Notes: generated by a model from the letters alone, not told the origin. A DNA stretch of 64,000 nucleotides from Verrucomicrobium sp. (GCA_017849585.1 JAFIGT010000020.1:1-64000), one strand, 5' to 3'. Positions 37,458 through 47,362 are shown, counted from the first letter of the stretch. Translations and numbers: made by a program.

Positions 37458-40238
37458 TTACTTCACTTCTTTCAGCTCCAGGCCGTCGAACCACGCTTTG
37501 TCCGTTCCGGCATAGACCACGATGGAGATCACGTTATCCGGATTGTTCGCTGGAGCGGTGAAGCGGGCCGTGAAGCGTCGGAATTCGCCGCTATTGGCAT
37601 TCGACTCAGATAGCACTGCCAGCTCCTTGCTCAGCGAGCGCGACCAGACTGAGACGGCCGCCTTGGGCTTGGTGGAGGGTGTAGCGTTCGCGGTTTCAGT
37701 ACGTATCCAGCCAGAGATCTCGTAGGCGTTACCACTGATGAGTGTGATGTCCTGTACGACGGTTTCCTTGTCTTCCTTGGGGCTTTCCAGACGGAGGGAC
37801 GCTTTGCCTTCCTTGTAGATTTTCGTATCGGCGGCGTAACGTCCCTTGTCGTGATAGGGGGAGGGGGGCCAGGACTTTGGAATCAATGCGCCGATGCCGG
37901 CGTCTCCGTCGAGATCTTCGAAGTTGCCGTTGATCAACGGTTGGAATGAAATTTCCGGCTGCTTTAGCTGTGCCAGCTTGAACGGTAAATCCGGCGCAGC
38001 TGTGACATAGCGGACTTCGGGAGAGCCCTTGAGTGTGAGGACTCCATTGGGGGTATCGACGAGATTGCTTTCGCCGAACAGGTCGGTGACCTTCACTTTG
38101 TCGACTCCGACCTGGATTTTGAGATCGGTCTTGCCCCATGAGATCAGGAGCGGACCCTCCTTGCCGTCGAAGTAATGCACATTGAAACCAGCGAGGCGAC
38201 CCGCATAGGTGCGTTCTCCTATCATGCGATAGAAGAAGGGGACTACGAAGGATTCAATCTGCGGCACGCCGCGCTTGAAGTAATCGAAATGCGGATGGGC
38301 GATGTAGACGGGGACATCCATCGCCATGGTTTCCACGATATCGGGAATCTGCAACAGGTACATATCCTGATAGCCGGTGCCGTCCATGTTGTTGCGGCTG
38401 GTGAGTTTTTCTGTTTGCCAGATTTCGCCTTTGTAGCCGGCGTCGCGGAACAGCTTGATTTGCGTGCCGAAGAAAGGATTTCCGCCGTAGCTATGCATGC
38501 CGACGATGTCGCAATACTGCATGCCACCGAGCTTGATCACGTCGCGGACAAAGTTTGCATCGGCCATCGGCGTGCAGGCGATACCGGGGAAGAGAATCTT
38601 CGCGGTCGGGTCGAGTTTGCGGATGACCTCTGCATTGATCTTCATCTGCTCGACAAATTGTGGCGTGGTGCCGCCGTAGGCGAAGCCCACGGTCTGCGGT
38701 AAGTGCCAGTCGGGCTCGTTATAGTGCTCCCAGTAGATGCCCTTGCCCTTGTAGCGGTCGACCAGCTTGGTGACGTAATTGCGGTATTCCTCCGGATTAC
38801 CTGGACGCCAATTGTATTTCCACGAATTGACCTTCCACTCGTTGGGACCGCCCTTGAATTCGTCGTAATTATCCGGGCGCACAGCGGCCCACTCCGGAGC
38901 CAGACCCAGCACGGCCATGATCTTGACTCCATTCGCTGCGGCAGCGGCGACGTCCGCATCGGTGCGGGTGAAGTCAAACTCGCCTTTACGGGGTTCCATT
39001 AGGTGCCAGTTCCAGTGATTATTGTGCGGGCGAATCCATGTCATACCCAGCTTCTTCATGGAAGACCATGGAACATAGGTGGAGCCATAGTAATCGAGGC
39101 CGAATTCGTAACGCGACTTGGCCGGAGGGGGGATGACGAGACATGGCGTGTCGAAGCTGGAGAGCACCTTGTCGCCGGTGGAGATTTCCACGTTGACTGA
39201 ATACCATCCGATCTTGTTCTTGAGTGGAAGAGGAACCGTCAGGCTTTGCCAGCCCGCCTTATCTTGGGGTGTCACCTGAATTTTGGCCTTGGCGGCTTCC
39301 GCGCCTCGGAAGGTCTTTGCCGTGGCGGTAAGGGTGAGCGGGATGGTGTTTCCAGAGCGGGAATTGAAGAGCATAACGTCGACGGCGACATCCTCTCCTG
39401 GCGCGTAGATGTTATTATTGGCAGAGTCGATGTTGAAGTCTCGCGGATTGATCGCAAGGATCGAGGACTGGCTGGCGCGCCATTCGGTGATCTCGCCCTC
39501 GAAGGTCAGCGAACCGTCAAAATGCATAAGGACGAGGGTATTGGCATCGAGCTGCGGAGCCTGACCGGGCTTCGCTTGTGCGGTCATATAAGCTGCATCG
39601 CGCTGGATATCGGAGATTTTGAGTTCGTCGAGAATCAGATTGGCGGGCATGCCGCCGGTGGCATGGCGTCCCACGCTGATGGCGGAGGGAGCATCGGATT
39701 GAAAGCCGCCCGTGTACGGATTTTCACCGGCGAGTTGGCCATCCAGATAGAGCCGCATGCCTGTCGGGCCCCATGTTGCAGCGATGGTGTGTGTGGAGCC
39801 AGCTTTCCAATCGAGTCCTTTCGCATTAATCAGGTAGGACTGGGTTCCGTTCTTGATAGTGAAGACCAGACCGCCCTCGGAGAAACCGAGTTTTGACTCC
39901 TCGGGGGTGAAAATAATCGAGAGCTGATTATTGAACTTTTGTCCTGGAGCGGGCGGCAAGGAAATGAGTGTGCGGTAATCGCTATAGGGCCGGAGATCGT
40001 GGGGGAGTTTGACTTTGAGCTCGATCGTACCCGCATCTTTGCGAATGAAGCCTGCTCCCGGTAGTAGTGCGTAGGCGGCGTAGCCGCAGTTGAGTCCCTG
40101 GTTATTTTCCGTTGCAGCGTAGGAGGCTTTCAGATTTGCTGGGCCAAACGCATCGAAGCGAATAGTAGCAGGACCTGCATGGATTCGCGCTGTGACGGCA
40201 ATAAGACAAATCACCACTGGAAAAAGTAATCTCCTCAT
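37458..40238 (-). CDS. Secreted multidomain clan GH-A glycoside hydrolase
   Basis: A 926-aa exported protein. Signal peptide (about 1-21, ending 'ARIHAG'); LamG/concanavalin-like lectin domain (about 60-225, 'HTIAATWGPTGMRLYLDGQLAGE'); a beta-sandwich (about 270-365); a TIM-barrel (about 375-680). Likely acid/base E508 lies in 'YWEHYNEPDW' and nucleophile E610 in 'IWQTEKLT', about 100 residues apart as in retaining clan GH-A enzymes. A carbohydrate-binding-like sandwich ends the protein (about 770-926, 'NGNFEDLDGD'). The substrate cannot be read from the sequence; GH39, GH5 and uncharacterised clan members remain possible. It stands alone. Confidence 0.82.
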   Translation of the reverse strand: MRRLLFPVVICLIAVTARIHAGPATIRFDAFGPANLKASYAATENNQGLNCGYAAYALLPGAGFIRKDAGTIELKVKLPHDLRPYSDYRTLISLPPAPGQKFNNQLSIIFTPEESKLGFSEGGLVFTIKNGTQSYLINAKGLDWKAGSTHTIAATWGPTGMRLYLDGQLAGENPYTGGFQSDAPSAISVGRHATGGMPANLILDELKISDIQRDAAYMTAQAKPGQAPQLDANTLVLMHFDGSLTFEGEITEWRASQSSILAINPRDFNIDSANNNIYAPGEDVAVDVMLFNSRSGNTIPLTLTATAKTFRGAEAAKAKIQVTPQDKAGWQSLTVPLPLKNKIGWYSVNVEISTGDKVLSSFDTPCLVIPPPAKSRYEFGLDYYGSTYVPWSSMKKLGMTWIRPHNNHWNWHLMEPRKGEFDFTRTDADVAAAAANGVKIMAVLGLAPEWAAVRPDNYDEFKGGPNEWKVNSWKYNWRPGNPEEYRNYVTKLVDRYKGKGIYWEHYNEPDWHLPQTVGFAYGGTTPQFVEQMKINAEVIRKLDPTAKILFPGIACTPMADANFVRDVIKLGGMQYCDIVGMHSYGGNPFFGTQIKLFRDAGYKGEIWQTEKLTSRNNMDGTGYQDMYLLQIPDIVETMAMDVPVYIAHPHFDYFKRGVPQIESFVVPFFYRMIGERTYAGRLAGFNVHYFDGKEGPLLISWGKTDLKIQVGVDKVKVTDLFGESNLVDTPNGVLTLKGSPEVRYVTAAPDLPFKLAQLKQPEISFQPLINGNFEDLDGDAGIGALIPKSWPPSPYHDKGRYAADTKIYKEGKASLRLESPKEDKETVVQDITLISGNAYEISGWIRTETANATPSTKPKAAVSVWSRSLSKELAVLSESNANSGEFRRFTARFTAPANNPDNVISIVVYAGTDKAWFDGLELKEVK

Positions 40239-40397
40239 GGCGTGATTATTTCAATTGTTTTACAAAAGCACAAATGACAAAAGTATCACGATTCCCTCAT
40301 TCGCTTTTATTATTTGATCATAGATCGAATCAAACGAGTGCAAAGCAACTGAATGATAGGGAGATTGAAAAGGCTGAAGAAGGAAACGGCGAAAAAA

Positions 40398-40472
40398 TGG
40401 TGCGCGGTAACAGGTTTGAACTGTTGACCCCTACAGTGTCAATGTAGTGCTCTACCACTGAGCTAACCGCGC
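40398..40472 (-). tRNA. tRNA-Val (anticodon GAC)
   Basis: A complete cloverleaf on the minus strand: acceptor GCGCGGT/ACCGCGC, D arm GCTC-AGTGGTA-GAGC, anticodon stem CTACA/TGTAG with loop TTGACAC (anticodon GAC), T arm AACAG-TTCAAAC-CTGTT. Discriminator A and an encoded CCA end the gene, followed by six T residues. It starts 94 bases after the nuoN stop and has its own promoter. Confidence 0.97.
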
Positions 40473-40494
40473 AAAGTTGTAACGGGGAGTTGTG

Positions 40495-40523
40495 AATCTA
40501 TGAGTTTCGGTGAATTCTGGCAA
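40495..40523 (-). promoter_or_regulatory. Promoter of tRNA-Val
   Basis: On the minus strand TTGCCA (40523-40518) and TAGATT (40500-40495) are separated by exactly 17 bases and lie 22 bases before the tRNA 5' end. This fits a sigma-70 promoter with a short leader, independent of the nuo operon. Confidence 0.7.
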
Positions 40524-40565
40524 TAACTTTTGGTCGAAATTTATTGGATTTGATTCCAATTCCAT

Positions 40566-42050
40566 TCAACCCGCGAGCGAACACCGGATAAAGTGGATGA
40601 TCGGATCGGGGAACATACCGCCGATGAGGACAAGCAGCGCCAGAAGGCCGAGACAGATCCATTCGGCGTTCGTGACGCGGATCGGTGCGGGTGTGTCAAC
40701 CGGATCGTTGACAAAGCTAACCTTGAGCACGCGTAGGTAGTAGTAGAGCGAGACAGCGCTCATGATCAAAGCCAGACCGACGAGCCAATACGCGCCTTCA
40801 TACCACTTCGCGATGGTGGGCTGCGCTTCGATGGCGGAGAAGAAGAGATAGAATTTGCCAATGAATCCCGCCAGCGGCGGGATGCCAGCGAGGGAGAGGA
40901 AGAAGACGGCGGTGAGCAGCGCGAGGAGCGGACTGCGTTTCCAGCAGCCGGCGATGTCCTGAATGTCCGCGGTGAGTCCATTGCGATCACTGACGAGATT
41001 GATCACACCGAACGCGCCAAGGTTGGCGAGGGCGTAGATGCTCACGTAGAAGAGGACGGCGGCCATGCCTTCCACCGTGCCGCTGAGCACGCCGATGAGC
41101 ATGTATCCAGCGTGACCGACCGCGCTGTAGGCGAGGAGTCGTTTGAGATTGGATTGGCGCAACGCCCCGAGATTGCCGATGAGGAGGCTCAACGCGGCAC
41201 CGAGGGCGACTCCACCCATCCAGATGGCCTTGGTTGAGGACGTGATGGCGACGGGTTGGAGAATCTTGATGAGGACGAAGAATCCAGCCACTTTGGAACC
41301 GCTGGCGATCCATGCAGCAACCGGGGTGGGCGCGCTTTGGTAAACATCCGGCACCCAGAAATGGAAGGGGGCCATGGCGACTTTGAAACCGAGACCGACG
41401 AGAATCAACAGGATAGCCACTCGCAACAGCGGCGGAATGGCTTCCAGCGAGGTGATCGCGAGTGTGGCATCGTGCAGGTTGAGGGTTTGGACGACGCCAT
41501 AGAAATAGCTGAGTCCGAACAGCAGGAATGCGGAGGAGACGGCACCGAAGGTGAAATATTTCAAACCCGCTTCCGCCGAGGCGCGCGAGGATTTGTTGAA
41601 GGCGGTGAGCGCATAGAGGCTCAGGCTGACCAGTTCCAACGCGACGAAGATGAGCAGGAGGTTCTCCGTGCAGACGAGGAATCCGGCACCGAGCGTGCTA
41701 AGCAGAATGAGCGCGTAGTATTCGCTGACGTGCGTGTTCGGTGCCTGATCGGCCGACAGGATGCAAACGATCGTGGCGAGACCGAAGAGCAACGCCTTGG
41801 CGCCGAGAGTCAACGACGTGAGGACAATCTGATCCTGACCCAGCGAGCGGGGCGCGAACCACAACATTTGTCCGATGATGACGGCGATGCCGACGACCAG
41901 CCCGATGCAGGCGATGCTTGCAGCAATGCGGCTGCGGGTGGGCAGGGGATGATGGCGCAGCAGTCCGTAGTCTACGCCGAGGGCGGCAAAGAGCGACAGG
42001 ACGACGAAGAGTTCCGGCAGAAGCGCCGTCAGGAGAATCGAATAATTCAT
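40566..42050 (-). CDS. nuoN: Complex I subunit N
   Basis: Antiporter-like membrane subunit of NADH:quinone oxidoreductase, 494 aa with about 14 helices. The TM5 glutamate is present in 'FVALELVSLSLYAL' and the TM7 lysine in 'GLGFKVAMAPFHFWVPDVYQSAPTPVAAW'. 'NLKRLLAYSAVGHAGYMLIG' follows. It forms the proton-pumping half-channel nearest NuoK. It is the last gene of the operon, and its ATG overlaps the nuoM stop (ATGA). Confidence 0.96.
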   Translation of the reverse strand: MNYSILLTALLPELFVVLSLFAALGVDYGLLRHHPLPTRSRIAASIACIGLVVGIAVIIGQMLWFAPRSLGQDQIVLTSLTLGAKALLFGLATIVCILSADQAPNTHVSEYYALILLSTLGAGFLVCTENLLLIFVALELVSLSLYALTAFNKSSRASAEAGLKYFTFGAVSSAFLLFGLSYFYGVVQTLNLHDATLAITSLEAIPPLLRVAILLILVGLGFKVAMAPFHFWVPDVYQSAPTPVAAWIASGSKVAGFFVLIKILQPVAITSSTKAIWMGGVALGAALSLLIGNLGALRQSNLKRLLAYSAVGHAGYMLIGVLSGTVEGMAAVLFYVSIYALANLGAFGVINLVSDRNGLTADIQDIAGCWKRSPLLALLTAVFFLSLAGIPPLAGFIGKFYLFFSAIEAQPTIAKWYEGAYWLVGLALIMSAVSLYYYLRVLKVSFVNDPVDTPAPIRVTNAEWICLGLLALLVLIGGMFPDPIIHFIRCSLAG

Positions 42051-43552
42051 GGGGTCACCGCTCCGGTTGCGAGGGCGGCCACGAGCGGAGCCAGGCCGGA
42101 GTTAATGAGTTCAATCAAGGGTTTCGGATAGAGACCAACACCCAGCGCGGCCGCAATGAGCACGACGAGGGCGACTGTTTCGGGGCAGGTCAACGGCGGA
42201 TACTTTTCGGGGAGCGGATGGGCTGGATCATTCGCGGTGGCCGAGCGGCGGAAGAACGCTTCGTGAATCTTGATCAGCGTATAGGCGAAGGTGACGATGA
42301 TGCCGAGACCCGCCACAACGAGAATCCAGACGGAGAAGAGTGGCTGCTGCCACGCGCCGATGAGGACGTGCAGTTCCGCGACGAAGCCGCTGAAACCGGG
42401 CATGCCCATGGAGGCGAGACCCGCGACGATGAAGAGCCACGCGATGGTCGGCATCCGGTCGATCAGGCGGTCAAAGTCGGCGAGTTGACGCGTATGCGTG
42501 CGGCGGTAAATCGAACCTCCGACCAGCGCGAAGAGCAGGGCGCCGATCACGCCGTGGGAGAACATTTGCAGCACCGCGCCGTTCAGGCCGGTGGTGTTCA
42601 GCGTGGCGAGACCAAGCAGGACAAAGCCCATGTGGCTGACGCTTGAGTAACCAATAACGAACTTGAAGTCTGACTGGACGAGGGCGATCAAGGCTCCATA
42701 AAGGATGTTGATCACTGCGATGACCGCGATCCATTGCGCCCAATGTTGCGCGCCGAGCGGGAGGAGTCCAATGGCGACGCGCAGGCAGCCGTACGCGCCG
42801 AGTTTCATCACCACGCCCGCGAGGAGCATTGAGGCGGCGGTTGGCGCGGCCACGTGACCGGTGGGCGCCCACGTATGGAAGGGCCACATACCGGCTAGCA
42901 CCGCGAAGCCGATGAAGACAATCGGGAAGACGACGATCTGGAAGGTCTGCGAATAGTGTGCCTCGGTGGTGAGGCGGGTGAGGTCAAAGGTATTCAATCC
43001 CGCGCCGAAGTAGAGGGCGAGCAAGCTGAAGAAAATGAGCGAGCTGCTGGTGAAGGAGTAGATCACGAGCTTCATCGCGGCGTATTCGCGGCGCGTGCTG
43101 CCCCAGATGGCGATGAGGAAATACTTCGGAACAATCGCAATCTCGTAGAAGACGAAGAGCATCACCAAGTCGAGCGAAAGGAAAACACCATACACGCCGC
43201 CGATCAGGGCGAGGAAGAAGGCGAAGAATTCATTCGCGCGATGTTCGATGTCCCATGAGAACAGGACGCCGCAAAAAGCGATGAGGCCGGTCAACAGGAG
43301 GAGCGAGAGGCTGATACCGTCGACGCCGGACTTGAACTGAATGCCGAGCGAGGTGACCCACGGGAGGCTGACGACCGATTGATAACCGCCGTCGGCAATG
43401 TGGTATTGCAGCGTGGCGAACGCCGCGGTGATCAGTCCGAGCAAGGCGGTGATGAGAGCGGTCCAGCGGATCGTGCGGAGACGTTCGGGAGGCGTCAGGC
43501 CGACGGCCAGCGCGCCCACGAAGCTGAGGATGACGGTGAAAAGGGGCAGCAT
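42047..43552 (-). CDS. nuoM: Complex I subunit M, copy 1 (variant TM7)
   Basis: A 501-aa antiporter-like subunit. TM5 glutamate E137 is in 'FVFYEIAIVPKYFLIAIWG'; TM8 lysine K250 is in 'VVMKLGAYG'; a TM12 glutamate is in 'FSGFVAELHVL'. The TM7 lysine that most NuoM carry in 'FAVKxPxxPFHTW' is replaced: the sequence reads 'FAVLAGMWPFHTWAP' with Leu at 219. It is distal to a second NuoM gene. It still looks like a pumping subunit, but with an altered central proton relay. Confidence 0.93.
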   Translation of the reverse strand: MLPLFTVILSFVGALAVGLTPPERLRTIRWTALITALLGLITAAFATLQYHIADGGYQSVVSLPWVTSLGIQFKSGVDGISLSLLLLTGLIAFCGVLFSWDIEHRANEFFAFFLALIGGVYGVFLSLDLVMLFVFYEIAIVPKYFLIAIWGSTRREYAAMKLVIYSFTSSSLIFFSLLALYFGAGLNTFDLTRLTTEAHYSQTFQIVVFPIVFIGFAVLAGMWPFHTWAPTGHVAAPTAASMLLAGVVMKLGAYGCLRVAIGLLPLGAQHWAQWIAVIAVINILYGALIALVQSDFKFVIGYSSVSHMGFVLLGLATLNTTGLNGAVLQMFSHGVIGALLFALVGGSIYRRTHTRQLADFDRLIDRMPTIAWLFIVAGLASMGMPGFSGFVAELHVLIGAWQQPLFSVWILVVAGLGIIVTFAYTLIKIHEAFFRRSATANDPAHPLPEKYPPLTCPETVALVVLIAAALGVGLYPKPLIELINSGLAPLVAALATGAVTP

Positions 43553-43556
43553 AAAG

Positions 43557-45053
43557 TTAGCGGTAGTTTTTCAGGATATAATCGACGACCTCGGAGCTGG
43601 CGCGCAGCCAGTAGCCGGGAGTGACGCCGACCCAGACGATGAGCACGATGAGCGGTCCGGCAGTGATCCATTCCACCAGCGACAGATCGGGAATCGATTT
43701 CCACTTTTCCACGAGCGGTCCGGTGAAGACGCGCTGCAGCATGGTGAGGAGGAAAATCGCCGTCGTGAGGAGGGCCGGAATCGCCGCGAGCGTGAAGACG
43801 GGGGCGAGGCCGTAACTGCCGTAGAAGATGGGGAATTCACTCGCGAACCCGGCCAGGAACGGCAGGCCGATCGAGGAGAAGGTGAGGATCGTGAAGAGTG
43901 TCGCGAAGCGCGGCGTCACAGCGCGGAGGCCGCCGAAGTCGGTCAGATAGCGCGACCCAGTGCGGGCTTCGAGGCGACCGACGAGGTAAAACAATCCTGC
44001 AACGGTCAACCCGTGGCTGAACATTTGCAGGATCGCACCTTGCAGTGCGGGCGTCTGTGCATCGACGTTCAATCCCGTGCGGGTCGCGCCCACCGCGCAG
44101 ATGCCGAGCAGGCAGTAGCCGACGTGGTTCAGCGAGGAATAGGTCAGCAACTTCTTCAGATCGTTCTGGCGCATCGCGGCGAACGCTCCGAGCAGGATCG
44201 TCGCCGCCGTGATCGTGAGCAGGAAAACCGAGTGGGCCTTGAACGCCTCGGGGAAGATCGGGAGGATCAGCCGGAGGAATCCGTACACGCCGAGCTTCGA
44301 GAGCAAAGCGGAAAGGAGAATGCTCACCGCCGTGGGGGCTTGCGTGTACGCTTCGGGCTGCCAGATATGGAACGGAACGAGCGGAGTTTTAACCCACAGG
44401 CCAAGCAACACCGCGAGGAAGATCCAGCCGTAAAGCGGGCCAACCATCGCGGGGAGATTGCCGGTCGAGGCGAGTCCGGCCAGCGCGAGGAAATCAAACG
44501 TGCCGGTCTTGAGATAGAGCAACTGGAAGCCGAGGAGCATCGCCACGCTGCCGAGCACGGTGAAGAGGAAGAACTTCATGGCCGCTTCGTCGCGCCGTTC
44601 GCCGCCGAAGAATTTGATCAGGAAGAACACCGGCACGAGGCTCAGTTCGAAGTAGAGGAACCAGTGGTAGAAATTCAACGCGGTGAACGCGCCGAACAAT
44701 CCCGTGAACTCCAGCGACAGGAGCGGGAAGTAGATCGATTTCTTGTCTTGCACATCCCACGAGGCGAGCACCGAGACGGGCGCGATGATGGCCGCGAGGA
44801 GGAGGAGGAGGAAATTGAGTCCGTCGACACCGACGAAATATTGAATGCCGAGTGAGGGAATCCATTCGTGGCGTTCGACGAATTGCACGCCGCCGCCGAC
44901 GGTGATGAAGCTCCACGCGAGTTTCAGCGTCAGCGCGAGCGAAGCCAGAGAACCGCCGAGCGCCCAGGCGCGGGCGAGGCGTCCGTCGCGGCCCGGTTGC
45001 AGGAACGCGCCGAGAGCGGCAATGAGGGGAATTAAAGTGATTGCGGTGATCAT
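43557..45053 (-). CDS. nuoM: Complex I subunit M, copy 2
   Basis: A 498-aa antiporter-like subunit with the complete canonical set: TM5 glutamate E136 in 'LYFELSLVPVFFLIKFFGG', TM7 lysine K222 in 'LWVKTPLVPFHIWQPEAYTQAPT', TM8 lysine K253 in 'LLSKLGVYG' and the TM12 glutamate in 'LAGFASEFPIF'. It lies between nuoL and the other nuoM, four bases before the latter. The two copies differ widely, so this is not a recent duplication. A complex I carrying both would have four antiporter-like subunits (L, M, M, N) instead of three. Confidence 0.92.
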   Translation of the reverse strand: MITAITLIPLIAALGAFLQPGRDGRLARAWALGGSLASLALTLKLAWSFITVGGGVQFVERHEWIPSLGIQYFVGVDGLNFLLLLLAAIIAPVSVLASWDVQDKKSIYFPLLSLEFTGLFGAFTALNFYHWFLYFELSLVPVFFLIKFFGGERRDEAAMKFFLFTVLGSVAMLLGFQLLYLKTGTFDFLALAGLASTGNLPAMVGPLYGWIFLAVLLGLWVKTPLVPFHIWQPEAYTQAPTAVSILLSALLSKLGVYGFLRLILPIFPEAFKAHSVFLLTITAATILLGAFAAMRQNDLKKLLTYSSLNHVGYCLLGICAVGATRTGLNVDAQTPALQGAILQMFSHGLTVAGLFYLVGRLEARTGSRYLTDFGGLRAVTPRFATLFTILTFSSIGLPFLAGFASEFPIFYGSYGLAPVFTLAAIPALLTTAIFLLTMLQRVFTGPLVEKWKSIPDLSLVEWITAGPLIVLIVWVGVTPGYWLRASSEVVDYILKNYR

Positions 45054-45065
45054 AGTTGCAAGCCG

Positions 45066-47042
45066 TTAAAATGCGGACCACCAGAAGAGCACGCCGAGCA
45101 GCACCGCACCGAGGGCGATGAAGCGCAGGTAATTGGTGAGGTAACCGTTTTGCGCGCGGGTGGTGACGAACGAGGCGTTGCGCAGTGTCTGGCAGAAGCC
45201 GTCGAAGCTCCATTGGTCGATAAGCAGGCGGTCGCCGCGGAACGCGAAAAGATTGCTGAGCTGGCGCACGCCGAGGACGATCAGTTCGCTGAAGACCAGC
45301 AGGAACGCGTCGATCATTTCGGCAGCGAAGGCGAGCCATTTCCAGAGCGCGCCGACCGTGGCGGCATACAGCTCGTCGAGATAACCGCGATTTTCGAGGA
45401 AGCGATAGCCGGGGCTGGAAACTTTTTCAATCGCGTCCGGCTCCGTGGCGCTCAGCGTGCGGCGGAAGCCATAGACCCAGAAACCGACGAGCAAACCGCC
45501 GAGCGCGACGGCCAGGCTGACCACCGTGACGGTGAGGGAGTGGTGCGGCGCGGTGAATTCAGCGTCGAGATACGTGGCGATTTCAAAGTGTTTGGCGATG
45601 CCGCCGAAGGCGAGGGCGAAGATCGCGAGGATCGCGAGCGGCGCGGTGATGGGCCACGGGCTTTCGTGCGGATGACCGTGCGAGCGGGTCTTGCCGAAGA
45701 AGACGTAGCAGATCTGGCGCATCATATAGAATGACGTGCAGAACGCCGCGGCCGCGCCGACGAAGAAGAGCGGTCGATTGCTGGTCCACGCACAGAGCAA
45801 AATTTCGTCCTTGCTGAAGAAGCCGGATGTCAGCGGGAAGGCACACAAGGCCGCCGCGCCGCAGAGATAGCAGGCGGTCGTGATCGGCATGCTCTTGAGC
45901 ACGCCGCCGAGCTTGCGGATGTCCTGTTCGCCGTGGCAACCGTGAATGATCGATCCGGCACCGAGGAAGAGCAACGCCTTGAAGAACGCGTGGCTGAGGA
46001 GATGGAACATGCCGGGCGCGGTGCCACCGACGCCAAGGCCGAGCATCATCATGCCGAGCTGGCTGACGGTCGAATAGGCGAGGATGCGTTTGAGATCATT
46101 CTGGCCAATTGCGATGAGTCCCGCGAACAGGGCAGTGATGCCGCCGACCCACGCTACGATGGTGAGCGAGACGGTATCGGCTTGGAACAAAACAATCGTG
46201 CGGGCGACGAGGAACACACCCGCCGCAACCATCGTGGCCGCGTGGATGAGTGCGGAGACCGGGGTCGGACCTTCCATCGCGTCGGGGAGCCAGATGTGGA
46301 GCGGGAATTGACCCGATTTGCCGACCGCGCCGATGAAAATGAGGGTGCTGATGCCGGCGGCCGCGCTGATGCCGAAGAGCGGTTCGCCCGCCGTGGCAAT
46401 CGTGGTCACGCCACTTTCGAGGAGGCCGGTGCCGTTATTGTAGAAGAGCAACGTGCCGGTTTCCTTGAACGCCCAGAGCAGACCGATGAAGAGACCCAGA
46501 TCGCCGATGCGCGTGGTGATGAACGCTTTCTTCGCCGCAGCGGCCGCGGACGGCTTCCTGTACCAGAATCCAATCAGCAGGTACGACGCGAGGCCGACGA
46601 TTTCCCAGCACATGAACAGCAGCAGAAGGCTGTTGGCAATGATCAGCCCGAGCATGCCCGCCGCGAAGAGCGACAGGTAGTAGAAGAACCGCGTTTGATC
46701 CGGGTCCTCGGCCATGTAGTTGCCGGAGTAGAAGAAAATCAGGAAACCGATGAAGGTGACCATGGCCACCATCGAGGCCGAGAGCGGATCGAGCACCACG
46801 CCGAAATCGACACTGGCGCCGCCGAGTTGCATCCACTGGAAATTGTAGAAGCGCGTGGCGGGATTCTCGATGTTGAGCTTCAGCGCGTAAAGCGACAGCA
46901 CGAGCGAGATGCCGAGGCCGAGCAGACCCGCGCCGACGGCGGCACGTTTCCACGACGGTTTGATCAGCGCGATCACAGCTGCCGCGATCAGCGGGCAGAG
47001 CGGGATGGCGGCGATCCAGAGGATGCAGGAATTGTCAGGCAT
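45066..47042 (-). CDS. nuoL: Complex I subunit L
   Basis: A 658-aa distal antiporter-like subunit. TM5 glutamate in 'LLFMCWEIVGLASYLLIGFWY', then 'AAKKAFITTRIGDLGLFIG', TM7 lysine in 'GAVGKSGQFPLHIWLPDAMEGPTPVSALIHAATMVAAG' and 'NDLKRILAYSTVSQLG'. The C-terminal part ('ENRGYLDELYAATVGALWKWLAF' to the end) provides the lateral helix that runs along the membrane arm. Length is only slightly above the usual ~615 aa. It follows nuoK by 6 bases. Confidence 0.96.
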   Translation of the reverse strand: MPDNSCILWIAAIPLCPLIAAAVIALIKPSWKRAAVGAGLLGLGISLVLSLYALKLNIENPATRFYNFQWMQLGGASVDFGVVLDPLSASMVAMVTFIGFLIFFYSGNYMAEDPDQTRFFYYLSLFAAGMLGLIIANSLLLLFMCWEIVGLASYLLIGFWYRKPSAAAAAKKAFITTRIGDLGLFIGLLWAFKETGTLLFYNNGTGLLESGVTTIATAGEPLFGISAAAGISTLIFIGAVGKSGQFPLHIWLPDAMEGPTPVSALIHAATMVAAGVFLVARTIVLFQADTVSLTIVAWVGGITALFAGLIAIGQNDLKRILAYSTVSQLGMMMLGLGVGGTAPGMFHLLSHAFFKALLFLGAGSIIHGCHGEQDIRKLGGVLKSMPITTACYLCGAAALCAFPLTSGFFSKDEILLCAWTSNRPLFFVGAAAAFCTSFYMMRQICYVFFGKTRSHGHPHESPWPITAPLAILAIFALAFGGIAKHFEIATYLDAEFTAPHHSLTVTVVSLAVALGGLLVGFWVYGFRRTLSATEPDAIEKVSSPGYRFLENRGYLDELYAATVGALWKWLAFAAEMIDAFLLVFSELIVLGVRQLSNLFAFRGDRLLIDQWSFDGFCQTLRNASFVTTRAQNGYLTNYLRFIALGAVLLGVLFWWSAF

Positions 47043-47048
47043 GGGCGA

Positions 47049-47360
47049 TTACTCGTGAAGGGACGTCATTTTTTCGAGGTCCGGCGTCTTGTAGAAACGA
47101 TAGACGGCGATGACCAGGGCCAGGCCGACGGCGGCTTCCGCTCCGGCGATGGCGATGGAAAACAGGGTGAAAAGCTGGCCGAGGAGCAGGTCCGGATTCG
47201 GGCCGAAACGCCAGAAGGCGATGAAGTTCAGATTGGCCGCGTTGAGCATGATCTCCACGCCGATGAGGACGATGATCGCGTGACGGCGCGTGAGCACGCC
47301 GAGCAATCCCACAAAAAAGAGAATGGCGGAGACAACCAGATAATAGTGGAGCGGGACCAT
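47049..47360 (-). CDS. nuoK: Complex I subunit K
   Basis: A 103-aa subunit with three membrane helices and the two buried glutamates of the family, in 'IGVEIMLNAANLNFIAF' (TM2) and 'IAGAEAAVGLALVIAVYR' (TM3). It forms part of the proton channel next to NuoN and NuoJ. Length and motifs are standard. It follows nuoJ by two bases. Confidence 0.96.
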   Translation of the reverse strand: MVPLHYYLVVSAILFFVGLLGVLTRRHAIIVLIGVEIMLNAANLNFIAFWRFGPNPDLLLGQLFTLFSIAIAGAEAAVGLALVIAVYRFYKTPDLEKMTSLHE

Positions 47361-47362
47361 AA

